A stretch of 64,000 nt of DNA from an uncultured Erythrobacter sp. (GCF_958304185.1 NZ_OY284437.1:1-64000); one strand, 5' to 3'; positions 47,585 to 57,021 are shown, counted from the first letter of the stretch. Program-made: numbers and translations. The notes: a model not told the origin generated them from the letters alone.

Positions 47585-48394
47585 ATGGGACAGTTAGAGG
47601 GCAAGACCGCAGTGGTGCTGGGCGCAGCGTCGGAGGGCAATATGGGCCAGACCGTCGCCCGCCTGTTTGCCAAGGAAGGCGCCAAGGTGATGGTGGCGGG
47701 CCGCAAGGAAGCGCCGCTCGCCGCGCTCGCCGCTGAAATCGGCGGCGAATATGCCCTGTGCGACATCAGCAGCCGGGCCGAGGTGAACGCGATGGCCGAC
47801 AAGGCAGCCGCCACCTTCGGACGCGTCGATATCGCGATCAACACCACGGGCTGGGGCCTGCTCGCCAGCATGGAGGAGATCACCGAGGAACAGCTCGACC
47901 AGATCGTCGACCTCCAGTTCAAGGGCGTGCACCACTTCCTGCAAGCCTTCGTGCGGGTGATGAGCGCGCAAGCCCCGACGGGCGGATCGCTGATCTCGCT
48001 CTCATCGGCGACCACCAAGGCGATCATCACCAACCACGCGGCCTATATTGGCACCAAGCGCGGGTCCGAGGCGCTGATCGAGTGTGTCGCGAATGATTAC
48101 GGGCATCTGGGGATCAAGGCGAACACCGTCTCCCCTGCCTTTACCGATAGCCCGATGACGCATGACAGCTTCCAGGTGCCGGGTCTGACCGATGCCTTCC
48201 TGCCGCGCTATCCGATGGGACGGCTCAACACGGTGGACGATGTCGCCCATGCCTGCCTGTGGCTGAGCACCGATCAGGCCTATGTCACCGGCGCAAATAT
48301 CCAGCCCAATGGCGGGCTGATCATGCGCGGCAATCCGCAAGCGGGCGATGTTGCGGCAGCGATTGGCGCGGCGATGGCGAAGTTGCAGGGATAG
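47585..48394 (+). CDS. Short-chain dehydrogenase/reductase
   Basis: A 269-residue SDR with an atypical cofactor loop Gly-Ala-Ala-Ser-Glu-Gly-Asn-Met-Gly, Asn-Thr-Thr-Gly in place of Asn-Asn-Ala-Gly, Ser in Leu-Ser-Ser-Ala and Tyr-Ile-Gly-Thr-Lys. ATG 47585 has GAGGAGAG upstream. Possibly a 3-hydroxy-acyl-CoA or ring-alcohol dehydrogenase. Divergent from the SnoaL-fold gene. Confidence 0.88.
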   Translation: MGQLEGKTAVVLGAASEGNMGQTVARLFAKEGAKVMVAGRKEAPLAALAAEIGGEYALCDISSRAEVNAMADKAAATFGRVDIAINTTGWGLLASMEEITEEQLDQIVDLQFKGVHHFLQAFVRVMSAQAPTGGSLISLSSATTKAIITNHAAYIGTKRGSEALIECVANDYGHLGIKANTVSPAFTDSPMTHDSFQVPGLTDAFLPRYPMGRLNTVDDVAHACLWLSTDQAYVTGANIQPNGGLIMRGNPQAGDVAAAIGAAMAKLQG

Positions 48395-48749
48395 ACCGAA
48401 GTTGACAAAGTTGACAGGGTGTCAAGCGCCGCATTCCGATATTTCATAAGTAATTCGAGATAGTTACGCCCGAAAAGCGAAATTGACACATCGCATGGCT
48501 GCGGGGGGGGTGCTGCTTCGCGCAGCCTCAGCTTCGGGTCGGCGGACGATGGGAAAGAGCGGCGCAGGGTGTAGCGCCAACCGGGGGTGTAGGAAACCGG
48601 TGGGCGCGGCGATGGCGACGTTGCGGGGGTGGAGTCTGACGCCGTCATCCCGGCGAAAGCCGGGATCGCTCGCAGCTTGGCGCTTGCTGATAGCGGTCCC
48701 GGGTCAAGCCGGGATGACGGGGGATGCTTGCGGCTGTTCGCGCGCGACC
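48395..48749. other. Gene-free 355-bp intergenic region with palindromes
   Basis: No supported reading frame lies here between two convergent SDR genes. It holds a small palindrome TTGACA-GGG-TGTCAA (48411-48425) just after the first stop, an AT-richer stretch (48430-48495), a run of eight G (48503-48510) and the type D repeat at 48643-48719. Confidence 0.7.
48643..48719. repeat. Palindromic element with CGTCA/TGACG ends (type D)
   Basis: A 77-bp inverted repeat beginning CGTCATCCCGGC and ending CCGGGATGACG, with an inner CCGGCGAAAGCCGG hairpin. It shares only its termini with types B and C and lies between convergent genes. Confidence 0.85.
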
Positions 48750-49526
48750 TCAATATTGCGCCGTCCCGCCGTCAACGCTGATCTGCTGGCCGGTGATCCC
48801 GGCCCCGGCCTTGCTGGCGAGCAGCACTGCCACAGCGGCCACTTCCTCAACCGTGTTCGGCCGCTTGATCGCCGAATCCGCCGCGAACATCGCGATCATT
48901 TCATCAAGCTCCATGCCCATCGCCTTGGCGGTGGCGGGGCCGTTGTTCTTGATGATGTCGGTGATGACGATGCCGGGGCAGATGGCGTTGACCGTCACGC
49001 CGTTCACGCCGACTTCGCGGGCGACGCTTTTGGTCATGCCGTTCACCGCGTGCTTGGCGGCAGAGTAGGCGGTCAGCACCGGCTTGCCGTGCTTGCCCTC
49101 CATCGAGGAGATGTTGATGACCCGCCCATCGCCCTTGGCGATCATGGTCGGCAGCGCGCGGCGGGTGGCCCAGAAGGTCGAATAGACGTTCCACTTCATC
49201 GCTTCGTCAAAAGCGTGATCCGACAGGTTCACCAACGGCTGCAAATCCCCCGCGCCGCCGGCGTTGTTCACCAGAATGTCGATCGTGCCGAAATGCGCTA
49301 TGGTCTGGTCGATGAAGCCTTCGAGATCGGCCTGCTCCATCACGTCGCCTGCGATGAAGATGGCGTTGTCGCCGGCACCTAGTTCTTCCAGCACCTTGGC
49401 GCCTTTTTCGGGATTGCGGGCGAACAGAGCGACTTTCCCGCCCTCGGCCAGAAACGCCTCGGCGATCCCCCGCCCCATGCCCGCCGTGCCGCCGGTGATG
49501 GCGGCGATTTTTCCTGCCAGTTTCAT
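48750..49526 (-). CDS. Short-chain dehydrogenase/reductase
   Basis: A 258-residue classical SDR: Gly-Gly-Thr-Ala-Gly-Met-Gly, Asn-Asn-Ala-Gly-Gly, Ile-Ser-Ser-Met and Tyr-Ser-Ala-Ala-Lys. ATG 49526 is followed by the conserved Met-Lys-Leu-Ala-Gly-Lys; the longer open frame upstream is only the translated type C repeat. An Asp-Val after strand 3 is normal. Divergent from the KstD-like gene. Confidence 0.9.
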   Translation of the reverse strand: MKLAGKIAAITGGTAGMGRGIAEAFLAEGGKVALFARNPEKGAKVLEELGAGDNAIFIAGDVMEQADLEGFIDQTIAHFGTIDILVNNAGGAGDLQPLVNLSDHAFDEAMKWNVYSTFWATRRALPTMIAKGDGRVINISSMEGKHGKPVLTAYSAAKHAVNGMTKSVAREVGVNGVTVNAICPGIVITDIIKNNGPATAKAMGMELDEMIAMFAADSAIKRPNTVEEVAAVAVLLASKAGAGITGQQISVDGGTAQY

Positions 49527-49540
49527 ATTGCTTCCTCTCT

Positions 49541-49631
49541 CGTCATTGCGAGGAGCCGCAGGCGACGCGGCAATCCAGACCGTCACGCGAACGCTCTGGA
49601 TTGCCGCGCCGCTTCGCGGCTCGCAATGACG
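49541..49631. repeat. Palindromic element with CGTCA/TGACG ends (type C, copy 2)
   Basis: 91 bp, starting CGTCATTGCGAG and ending GCTCGCAATGACG, with inner arms CAATCCAGA and TCTGGATTG. It lies in a divergent promoter region between an SDR gene and the KstD-like gene, only 15 bp from the SDR start codon. Confidence 0.85.
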
Positions 49632-49713
49632 GGTTAGAAAGCATCGCGCGCGCAAACGCACCTTGCCAAAATGACGGGTTGCCGCCGATGCGCTGGGCAG
49701 CGTCTATGGCGGC

Positions 49714-51333
49714 ATGGAACAAGTAGACGTCATCATCCTCGGCACCGGCGCGGCGGGCATGACCGCTGCGCTCGCCGCCCATGAAGCAGGCGCGCGGGTC
49801 GCGCTGATCGAACGGGGGGACCGGATCGGCGGCACCTCGGCGATTTCGGGCGGGGTGATCTGGGTTGCCGACAACCCCCGGATGCGCGAAGCGGGCATGG
49901 CCGACAGCCGCGAGGACGCGCTCGCCTATTTCCACAGCCTCGATCACGGCGATCTGGTGGACGAAACGCTGCAAGCCTTCGTCGACAAGGGGCCTGAGGC
50001 GCTAGGTTTTCTGGAGGATATCGAGGCGCTGAAGGTCGCGGTGCTGCCGGGTTACCCCGACTATTACCTCGACCGCCCCGGCGCGAAGCCCGAAGGCTCC
50101 CGCGCGCTCGACCATGATCTGTTCGCCCTCGGGGAGCTTGGCGAATGGGCGGCGAAAATCTACGCCATTGAGGAGCCCAAGCCGCTGATGCTGCGCGAGA
50201 CGCCCTTGGGCGGAGCGACCGCGATGCCGCCGATTGAAGTGCTGGGCCAGCGTATGGCCGCGCGGCAATGCGGCTTCGGGCAGGCGATGGTGGCGCGATT
50301 GCTCAAGGCCTGTCTGGCGCGCGGGATCGCGCCGATCATGGGCGTCGAAACCAAGCGGTTGGTGCGGGACGGCGAGCGGATCACCGGGATCGAAGGCACG
50401 CGCGATGGTCAGCCCTTCGCCATGACTGCACGGCGCGGGGTGATTCTCACCACCGGCGGGTTCGAATGGGACGAGGACTTGCGCCAGACCTTCCTGCGCG
50501 GCCCCGTCACCGCCCCCGCCAGCCCGCCGACCGGCAAGGGCGAGGGGCTGAAGCTGGCGATGGCGGCGGGCGCGAAGCTCGGGAACATGACCAGCGCGTG
50601 GTGGGCACCGACCTTGGTGACGCCCGATGCGCCCTGGGCCAGCGGCGAGCAGCGCGCGCAGATCATCCTGATTGAGCGGACGGTGCCGCATGGGATCATG
50701 GTCAACCGCTCGGGCGAGCGTTTCTGTAACGAGGCGGCGAATTATTCGGCCTTGGGCGGGGTGTTCCACCAGTTCGATCCGGCGAGCTATGACTACGCGA
50801 ACCTCCCCGCCTATCTGATCTTCGACGCGCGATATGCCGAGCGCTACCCCTTGGGCACGCGCCAGCCGGGCCAGCCGATCCCCGATTGGGTGATGCGGGC
50901 CGATACGCTCGAAGGGCTGGCGGCGCAGATCGGCGTCGATGCGGCGGCGCTTACTGAAACCGTGGCGCGCTTCAACGTCCATGCGGATGAAGGCCACGAT
51001 CCCGATTTCGGGCGCGGGACGAGCGCCTATGATCACTTCTACGGCGACCGCTCGCGGGAAGGCACCGCGGTTACACTTGGCGCGATCCGCGAAGCACCGT
51101 TCTACGCGGTGGAGATCGCGTCAGGGTTGCTCGGCACCAATGGCGGCCCGCGCACGGACGGGCAGGCGCGGATTCTGGGGCATGACGGCGCGCCGATCCC
51201 CGGCCTGCTCGGCGCGGGCAATGCCATCGCCTGCCCCACCGGCGGGATTTACGCTGGTGCGGGCGGGACGTTGGGGCCAGCGCTGACCTTTGGCTATATC
51301 GCGGGGCGGACTGCGGCTTTGGCGAATACTTAG
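49714..51333 (+). CDS. FAD-dependent 3-ketosteroid-dehydrogenase-like flavoprotein
   Basis: A 539-residue flavoprotein of the fumarate reductase/KstD family. FAD site Gly-Thr-Gly-Ala-Ala-Gly (10-15), Glu-Arg at the end of strand 2, Gly-Gly-Thr-Ser-Ala-Ile-Ser-Gly-Gly-Val-Ile-Trp, and C-terminal Gly-Gly-Ile-Tyr-Ala-Gly-Ala-Gly-Gly-Thr-Leu-Gly-Pro. It would introduce a double bond next to a ring ketone. Assignment to steroid Delta1- or Delta4-dehydrogenation is not possible from sequence alone. Single gene with its own divergent promoter region. Confidence 0.85.
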   Translation: MEQVDVIILGTGAAGMTAALAAHEAGARVALIERGDRIGGTSAISGGVIWVADNPRMREAGMADSREDALAYFHSLDHGDLVDETLQAFVDKGPEALGFLEDIEALKVAVLPGYPDYYLDRPGAKPEGSRALDHDLFALGELGEWAAKIYAIEEPKPLMLRETPLGGATAMPPIEVLGQRMAARQCGFGQAMVARLLKACLARGIAPIMGVETKRLVRDGERITGIEGTRDGQPFAMTARRGVILTTGGFEWDEDLRQTFLRGPVTAPASPPTGKGEGLKLAMAAGAKLGNMTSAWWAPTLVTPDAPWASGEQRAQIILIERTVPHGIMVNRSGERFCNEAANYSALGGVFHQFDPASYDYANLPAYLIFDARYAERYPLGTRQPGQPIPDWVMRADTLEGLAAQIGVDAAALTETVARFNVHADEGHDPDFGRGTSAYDHFYGDRSREGTAVTLGAIREAPFYAVEIASGLLGTNGGPRTDGQARILGHDGAPIPGLLGAGNAIACPTGGIYAGAGGTLGPALTFGYIAGRTAALANT

Positions 51334-51343
51334 ACCCAACCTC

Positions 51344-51435
51344 CGTCACCCTGAACTTGTTTCAGGGTCCATCCCTCCACCTGCTCGGTCCGTTCTGTGA
51401 CGCGCGATGGATGCTGAAACGAGTTCAGCATGACG
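51344..51435. repeat. Palindromic element with CGTCA/TGACG ends (type B, copy 2)
   Basis: 92 bp, same layout as the copy at 45064-45154, starting 11 bp after the KstD-like gene stop and lying before a convergent gene end. Possible two-way terminator. Confidence 0.85.
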
Positions 51436-51452
51436 AGTGTGGTTTGGGTGAA

Positions 51453-52790
51453 TCACTCCCCCACCCAGCGATCAATCGTATCGTGGAAGAACCGCACCCG
51501 GGCCTCTTGCCCCGCCAGATGCCCGCCCTTGTAGCCGCGTGAGCGCAGGCCCTTCTGCTGCTCGCTCCAGATGCTCACGTCCTGATCGATGCCCGGGCCG
51601 CAGCTCAATTCGCCGACCTTGCCGCGCTTGTGCGGGACGGGGATGGTGCGATCGACCTCCTCGCCCATCGAGTAGGAGTAATACCGGTCCGCGCCTTCGG
51701 GGAACCAGGTGAAATACCACATGTCGAAATAGCACCGCTCGGGATCGGTCGGGTGCGGATCGGCGCGCAGCCAGATGCAGCCGTCGGGCTTGAGGCTGAA
51801 GCTGATGTTGGGGAAGATTGTGTAGTGGAAATGATCGGTCAGCTGCGCATCATGGAAGTGGCTAAAGTCATAACCCTTCTCTGCGCCCAGTTTGCGCTTG
51901 GCTTGCTGGATCGCCTCGCGGGTGCGCAGCGGATCATCGCGGAAATCTTCGGGGTCGAGGCCCCAATAGGTCAGCTCCTTCGCCATCATTTCGAGCACGG
52001 TGTCGGTGTGACCGCGCAGGCTCCGCGCTGGGCGTGATCCCGGCATGAACATCCGCGCATGGCCCTCAGGCGCGTAGAGATCGAACTGACAGTCCTTGTA
52101 GCTCTGCTCCATCACAAACCGGGTCTGCGGGTGGACGAAGGGGAGGTGGTAGCTCTCGTTGAAATTGTCCTGCACGCACTTCCAGTTCCAGTCGCCTTCC
52201 AGCGTGACCCAGTGGGTGCGGTGCATCTGCTCCATCCGGTAGCCTTCGATCTGGTGCGCGACGGGGCCGAGATGCTCGGCGAGCGGCTTGGCGTGGGGAT
52301 CGAGATTGACCCAGACGAAGCTGGCAAACACCTCGCACCGCACTTCCTCCAGCTTGACCTTGCCGCAGGGGGAGCCGTCCGCGAAATCTTCCGGACAGGG
52401 GACGAAATTGAGCTCGCCTTCATGGGTGAAGCGCCAGCCGTGGTAGGAACAGGCGATCCGCTTGGAATGGCCCTCCTCCTCCATGACGAGGCGTTTGCCG
52501 CGGTGCGGGCAGACATTGTAGAACGCCCTGATCTGCCCGTCATCGCCGTGGGTGACGAGGATGCTTTCGCGGCCGATGTCATAGGTGAAGAAGTCGCCGG
52601 GCTTGGCGACCTGGGCTGCAAGCCCGCCGATCAGCCAGGTCTTGGTCCAGATCCCCTCCCACTCGCGGTCCATGAACTCGCGCGACCAGTAGCGGCTGCC
52701 TGCGATCGGCTTGGCCGACAGCGCGGGCATCGGCTGCGGGGTGGTATCGATCCGTTGGGGGGCGGTGTCGGGGCGGAGTAAAGTGGCCAT
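51453..52790 (-). CDS. Rieske non-heme iron oxygenase, alpha subunit (second of two)
   Basis: A 445-residue oxygenase. Rieske ligands Cys94-x-His96 and Cys114-x2-His117; mononuclear iron His-x4-His in Asn-Glu-Ser-Tyr-His-Leu-Pro-Phe-Val-His. It belongs to a different subgroup from the protein at 20410-21837 (Ser-Tyr-His-Gly-Trp instead of Pro-Phe-His-Gly-Phe). ATG 52790 lies 1 nt after the P450 stop. It is the last gene of the operon CMD, P450, Rieske. Confidence 0.92.
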   Translation of the reverse strand: MATLLRPDTAPQRIDTTPQPMPALSAKPIAGSRYWSREFMDREWEGIWTKTWLIGGLAAQVAKPGDFFTYDIGRESILVTHGDDGQIRAFYNVCPHRGKRLVMEEEGHSKRIACSYHGWRFTHEGELNFVPCPEDFADGSPCGKVKLEEVRCEVFASFVWVNLDPHAKPLAEHLGPVAHQIEGYRMEQMHRTHWVTLEGDWNWKCVQDNFNESYHLPFVHPQTRFVMEQSYKDCQFDLYAPEGHARMFMPGSRPARSLRGHTDTVLEMMAKELTYWGLDPEDFRDDPLRTREAIQQAKRKLGAEKGYDFSHFHDAQLTDHFHYTIFPNISFSLKPDGCIWLRADPHPTDPERCYFDMWYFTWFPEGADRYYSYSMGEEVDRTIPVPHKRGKVGELSCGPGIDQDVSIWSEQQKGLRSRGYKGGHLAGQEARVRFFHDTIDRWVGE

Positions 52791-52791
52791 A

Positions 52792-54060
52792 TCAGCGTGC
52801 CTTCGCTTCAAAAGTGATGTGGAGCTGCTTCAGGGAACGCAGCAGGAAGTGCGGGTGGTAGCTGAAGTCGTTCAGCCCTTCGGCAAAGTGCATGTCCTCG
52901 AACCGGTCGACCACCGCCTGGAACCCCCATGTGAGTTCGCGCCGGGCGAGCGGGGCGCCGAGGCAGTGGTGTGTGCCCGAGCCAAAGGCCATGTGTGCAC
53001 CCGCCTTGGGCCGATCGAGATCGAGCTTTTCGGGACATTCGAAGAAGCGCTCATCGCGGTTGGCCGCACCGTAGCGGACGTTGACGACCGAGCCTGCGGG
53101 GATCGTCACCCCGTCCAATTCCACGTCCTTGTGAGTGAAGCGCATGAGTGACTGCACCGGGCTTTCCAGCCGGAGCACCTCCTCGACGAAATTGCGCATA
53201 TATTTGTCGGGATCGGTTTTCAGCTTGTGCCACACGTCCTTGTTTTCGATCAGCAGCTTCATCCCCGCTGCGAGCGCATTGGTGGTGGTTTCCGAGCCGC
53301 CGACGAAGGTATCCGCCATCATCTCGGCGTGGAGTTCCTCGTTGTTCAGCGGACGGCCCCAGCCATCAATCACGGTGTTGACCAGCACGCTGATGAGCGA
53401 CCCATCAGGATGGTCGCGCAGGCGCTCGAAGATCGGCTGGAAGTAATGCTGCGCCTCGATCTCGCGGTCGACCATTTCGAGGTGCTTGTCCTCGGGCAGC
53501 ATCAGGGAAATGCGGTGGAAGAAGGCGTCGGTCCAGCCCTTGATCCGCCACATATCCTCGCGCGCGGCGCCCATCTGCTCGCCGATGATGAACAGCGGCA
53601 GCGGGACGCAGAACTGGCGCACCCAGTCGCAGTGGCCGTCTTGGGCGAATTCATCGATCAGCTCGTAGGCGAGGGTTTCGACGCGCGGGTCGATGGCCTT
53701 GATGCGGCTGGGCTTGAACGCCTCGTTGAACATCGCGCGCATCTGCTTGTGGTTGGGGTCATCGCGTCCGGCGAGCGTTGGCGCGGGCAGCCAGCCTTTC
53801 TCGCGGAAGCGTTCGGCAACCTTGCGCCCGCGCTCCATGTCGGTCGGATTCGCGCGCATCAACTCGTTGGCAGCGGTCGAGGGGAAGCGCGCCGGGTCCA
53901 TCAGCACCTCGCGCACATGGTCATACCGGCTGATGACGAAAATCTGCGTGCCGGGGATGTTGTAAACCGGGGCCTCATCGCGCAGTTGCTTGTAGGCATC
54001 GTAAGGGCACTGCTGGAGCGCCGGGTCGAACAGGTTGATCTGGGGCGGCGAGTTCATCAT
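52792..54060 (-). CDS. Cytochrome P450 (second of three)
   Basis: A 422-residue P450: heme Cys366 in Phe-Gly-Ser-Gly-Thr-His-His-Cys-Leu-Gly-Ala-Pro, I-helix Gly-Gly-Ser-Glu-Thr-Thr, ExxR in Glu-Glu-Val-Leu-Arg. Tandem ATG codons at 54060 and 54057; the first overlaps the preceding stop as ATGA. Tight coupling with a Rieske oxygenase suggests both act on the same molecule or share an electron supply. Confidence 0.93.
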   Translation of the reverse strand: MMNSPPQINLFDPALQQCPYDAYKQLRDEAPVYNIPGTQIFVISRYDHVREVLMDPARFPSTAANELMRANPTDMERGRKVAERFREKGWLPAPTLAGRDDPNHKQMRAMFNEAFKPSRIKAIDPRVETLAYELIDEFAQDGHCDWVRQFCVPLPLFIIGEQMGAAREDMWRIKGWTDAFFHRISLMLPEDKHLEMVDREIEAQHYFQPIFERLRDHPDGSLISVLVNTVIDGWGRPLNNEELHAEMMADTFVGGSETTTNALAAGMKLLIENKDVWHKLKTDPDKYMRNFVEEVLRLESPVQSLMRFTHKDVELDGVTIPAGSVVNVRYGAANRDERFFECPEKLDLDRPKAGAHMAFGSGTHHCLGAPLARRELTWGFQAVVDRFEDMHFAEGLNDFSYHPHFLLRSLKQLHITFEAKAR

Positions 54061-54659
54061 CGCACCTGAATCTTGTCCGCACCCCAAGGCGCGATTGTCT
54101 CGGCGGTCTGGAAGGCTTCGGGCAGTTCCTCGACCATGTGATACGTCGCCGCCAGCCTGCCGAAGCCGACGAAGAACGCCACTGTCATACCGAGTTCGAC
54201 AATCTGCGCCTCGCTGAAATGATTGCGCAGATCGGCATACATCGCGTCGTCGATCGCCAAGTGATCGGTTGCCATCAGCTCGCCGTACCGGATCGCGACC
54301 TTCTCGGCGGCGGAGAGGTTTTCGGCCTCCTGCGGGCGTTCGAGCGAGCACACCAGCCCCTCGGTCACGCCATCCGCCACCGCATCGGAGTAGCGGATCG
54401 CCATGCACGAACGGCACTGGTTGAAGAACGCAACCCGCAGCCGCACCAGCTCCACCAGCCGGTCAGGCAGGGTGCGGTTGCGCTTCAGCGCCCCGCCAAA
54501 CCCCATCAACCCGAGCGCCTGTTCCGGGCAATGCGCGAAATAGCGGGTCAGACCCTGTTCGAGATCGGTCAGGTTGTCGGGCTGGATCGCTTTGACCAGC
54601 CGTTCGTCCCATTGCTCCGGCGCCAGTTTGGCAATTCGGCTCACAGCGGTCTCTCCCAT
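54057..54659 (-). CDS. AhpD-fold carboxymuconolactone-decarboxylase-like protein
   Basis: A 200-residue protein with the redox-type Cys82-x-x-Cys85 in Asn-Gln-Cys-Arg-Ser-Cys. The position three residues after the second Cys, His in AhpD, is Arg89 here. Role uncertain: peroxidase-like or decarboxylase. First gene of the CMD, P450, Rieske operon. A palindrome TTCGC-TAA-GCGAA (54735-54747) in the divergent region before it may be an operator. Confidence 0.85.
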   Translation of the reverse strand: MGETAVSRIAKLAPEQWDERLVKAIQPDNLTDLEQGLTRYFAHCPEQALGLMGFGGALKRNRTLPDRLVELVRLRVAFFNQCRSCMAIRYSDAVADGVTEGLVCSLERPQEAENLSAAEKVAIRYGELMATDHLAIDDAMYADLRNHFSEAQIVELGMTVAFFVGFGRLAATYHMVEELPEAFQTAETIAPWGADKIQVR

Positions 54660-54757
54660 TGGCGGGCCTCACAAAATAGCCCGTTTCCGTAAGGTCGACG
54701 CTGCGGGACAAGGCGCACATGAGCAATTGGCGGATTCGCTAAGCGAAGCGCCCCGCG

Positions 54758-56083
54758 ATGGGAGATGCGGCTGTGCAGTCTGGTATCGAAGGCGCGCCGC
54801 AGAGCCTCGCCGAAGTCGATTTGTTCGCCCCCGGCGCGCAGGAACATTGGTATGCGGCCTATGCAATCTTGCACCGGGACGCTCCGGTGCAGCGGCTCCC
54901 CGGTGAGGGTCTGACGCCCGATAGCGACGCTTTCGTCCTCACCAAATATGATGATATCAAGCGGGTGGTGCGCGATTGGGACCGCTTCCCGCCGACATTG
55001 TCGCTGCTGGTCGCGCATATCCAGCAATCGGGCGAGATGCCCACCCACCTGCCCGATATCGACGCGATGGTCGCCTCGATCGTGTCGCTGCGCCCCGATC
55101 CGGACACATGGCGCGCGCATCGCAAGGAGCTGACCGATCCGTGGGTCGGCCCCGGCTGCACGCGCCATGCCGCGATGATCACGGCCCACGTCGATGATCT
55201 GATCGCCGGGATGCTGGAGAAGGCGAAGCGCGGGGAGCCGGTGGATTTCGTCGCCGATTTCGCCCGCCCCCTGCCGCAGCGGGTGATGGCCGATGTGCTG
55301 GGCTTCCCGCACGCGGACATCCCCCGGCTGGAGCAATGGGGCAATGCGCAGGTCATGTCCTATGTGATCGGGACGACCCACAAGAACATCCTCACTCCTG
55401 ACCAGAGTGCCGAGAAGTTCCGGCTGCTGGCGGGGATGAAGGAATATGTGGCGGAGAAAACGCGCGAGAAACGCGCCGCTCCGCAGGATGACATGGTGAG
55501 TTTCCTCACCCAGATCGAATACCAGCCGCTGGGCCGCAAGCTCACCGACGACGAGATCAACGGCGTGGTTTATGCGATGGTGATCGGCGGGCTGGAGACG
55601 ACCCAGTATGCCATTGCCGAACAGGCGCAATTGCTGTGCGAACGGCCGGGGATGTTCGGCACTTTGCGCGGCGACCGTGCGGCAATCCGCACCTTTATCG
55701 AGGAAGGGATGCGGCTACGCTCACCCACGCAAGGTCTCTCGACCCGCATCTGCGCGCATGACGAGGTGTTCCAGGGTGTCGCAGTGCCTGCGGGTTCCAT
55801 GCTCCACCTGCGCTGGGCTGCGGCGAATATCGACGCCGAGGAGTTCGAAGACCCGCTCGACCTGAAGCTCGACCGCAAGGCGGCGACCCGGCACCTCGCC
55901 TTCAGTCAGGGACCGCGCTCATGTCCGGGATCGAACATTTCGCGGCTCGAACAGATGATCGCGTGGGAGCGCCTGTGCGATGCCTTCGCCGACCTTGCCT
56001 ACGCACCCGGCAACGACTTCCGCCATCAGGGCGGGATCATGCTCGGCATCCACCGGCTGCTGCTCAACCTCACACCCGCCTGA
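54758..56083 (+). CDS. Cytochrome P450 (third of three)
   Basis: A 441-residue P450 distinct from the other two. Heme Cys389 in Phe-Ser-Gln-Gly-Pro-Arg-Ser-Cys-Pro-Gly; I-helix Gly-Gly-Leu-Glu-Thr-Thr; ExxR in Glu-Glu-Gly-Met-Arg. It begins an operon with an ABM-like protein and a SnoaL-fold protein (14-nt gap and ATGA overlap). Divergent from the CMD, P450, Rieske operon, with about 100 bp between them that must hold both promoters. Confidence 0.92.
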   Translation: MGDAAVQSGIEGAPQSLAEVDLFAPGAQEHWYAAYAILHRDAPVQRLPGEGLTPDSDAFVLTKYDDIKRVVRDWDRFPPTLSLLVAHIQQSGEMPTHLPDIDAMVASIVSLRPDPDTWRAHRKELTDPWVGPGCTRHAAMITAHVDDLIAGMLEKAKRGEPVDFVADFARPLPQRVMADVLGFPHADIPRLEQWGNAQVMSYVIGTTHKNILTPDQSAEKFRLLAGMKEYVAEKTREKRAAPQDDMVSFLTQIEYQPLGRKLTDDEINGVVYAMVIGGLETTQYAIAEQAQLLCERPGMFGTLRGDRAAIRTFIEEGMRLRSPTQGLSTRICAHDEVFQGVAVPAGSMLHLRWAAANIDAEEFEDPLDLKLDRKAATRHLAFSQGPRSCPGSNISRLEQMIAWERLCDAFADLAYAPGNDFRHQGGIMLGIHRLLLNLTPA

Positions 56084-56097
56084 ACGGAGACGCTTCG

Positions 56098-56499
56098 ATG
56101 GCCACATTGCTCGCCCATATCCAGATCCAGCCCGGCAAGGAGGACAAGTGGGAAGCGATCATGCACGACATGGTCCACCACACTTTCGGCACCGAAGAAG
56201 GCGTGATCCGTTACGAGTACTGGAAGGGGCAGGAGCCGCTTTCGTATTACTGCCTGCTCAGCTTCAAGGACAAATGGGCGTTCTATCACCACCAGATGTC
56301 CGACCACCACGAAGGCCACGATTTCGCCGACGTGCTGGCGGGGATAAGACTTGAATATATCGACCCCGTCGATGGGGCAGGGGGAGGGCTGCCGCCGACC
56401 GAAGACCCGCCACTGCCCGCTGATGCAAGCGAAGCGATGCGTACGGCGCAGGAACGCTTCCCGCTCGACATTCCGGCATGGTGGAGCGCGCGGGCATGA
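56098..56499 (+). CDS. ABM-like (dimeric alpha-beta barrel) protein
   Basis: A 133-residue protein. Residues 1-95 have the dimeric alpha-beta barrel pattern (Leu-Leu-Ala-His-Ile-Gln-Ile-Gln-Pro-Gly-Lys-Glu-Asp-Lys-Trp, Val-Ile-Arg-Tyr-Glu-Tyr-Trp, a His-rich His-His-Gln-Met-Ser-Asp-His-His). A Pro-rich linker and a short helix end the protein. It could bind metal through the His cluster. Overlaps the SnoaL gene by 4 nt. Confidence 0.75.
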   Translation: MATLLAHIQIQPGKEDKWEAIMHDMVHHTFGTEEGVIRYEYWKGQEPLSYYCLLSFKDKWAFYHHQMSDHHEGHDFADVLAGIRLEYIDPVDGAGGGLPPTEDPPLPADASEAMRTAQERFPLDIPAWWSARA

Positions 56500-57017
56500 A
56501 CGTTGAGGCCGTGCTTCAGGAACTGCTCGACAAGCAGGCGATCCAGGAACTGATCGCGCGCTATTCGCGCACCTTGGACTGGGTCGATGATGCGGGGCAG
56601 GCGGGTTGTTACTGGCCCGATGCGGCGGTGGATTACGGGTTCTTCAAAGGCACGGCGGCGGATTTCGTGCCGGTGGTGATGGCGGTGGAACGCTCGACCG
56701 GGCGGCGCTGGCACTTGTTGTCGTCGCTGGCGGTCAAGCTGACCTCGGCGACGACGGCGGAGGGCGAATGCTACGGCATCGCATTGGGCTTCCGGCGCGA
56801 GGATGAGGCCGAGCCCTATAGCGGCAACATGTATGGCGGGCGCTATCTCGACCAGTATGAGAAGCGCGACGGGGAATGGCGGATATCGAGCCGCCGCTAC
56901 ATCATGGACTGGACGATGGCGATGCCCGACCAGCCCGACGCCAGCCCCAACGCCGAATTCCCGTTGCCGATGCTCGACCTCCGCGAAAGCGGGCATCCTG
57001 ATTACCGGGTGATGTGA
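56496..57017 (+). CDS. SnoaL/NTF2-fold protein
   Basis: A 173-residue protein with the SnoaL_4-like start (Glu-Leu-Leu-Asp-Lys-Gln-Ala-Ile-Gln-Glu-Leu-Ile-Ala-Arg-Tyr), Trp-Pro-Asp-Ala-Ala-Val-Asp-Tyr-Gly and Trp-Arg-Ile-Ser-Ser-Arg-Arg-Tyr. Likely dehydratase, isomerase or lactone-related. A 12-bp hairpin follows its stop. ATG 56496 is fixed by the ATGA overlap. Confidence 0.8.
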   Translation: MNVEAVLQELLDKQAIQELIARYSRTLDWVDDAGQAGCYWPDAAVDYGFFKGTAADFVPVVMAVERSTGRRWHLLSSLAVKLTSATTAEGECYGIALGFRREDEAEPYSGNMYGGRYLDQYEKRDGEWRISSRRYIMDWTMAMPDQPDASPNAEFPLPMLDLRESGHPDYRVM

Positions 57018-57021
57018 TGGT

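Noticed and set aside
48411-48425. TTGACA-GGG-TGTCAA as a promoter -35 pair
   Set aside because: It lies just after a stop codon between convergent genes, with no gene downstream to drive on either strand; a terminator or binding palindrome is more likely.
48395-48749. Possible small gene in the 355-bp gap
   Set aside because: The open frames there consist of translated repeat sequence and have no ribosome site; the region is better described as palindromes.
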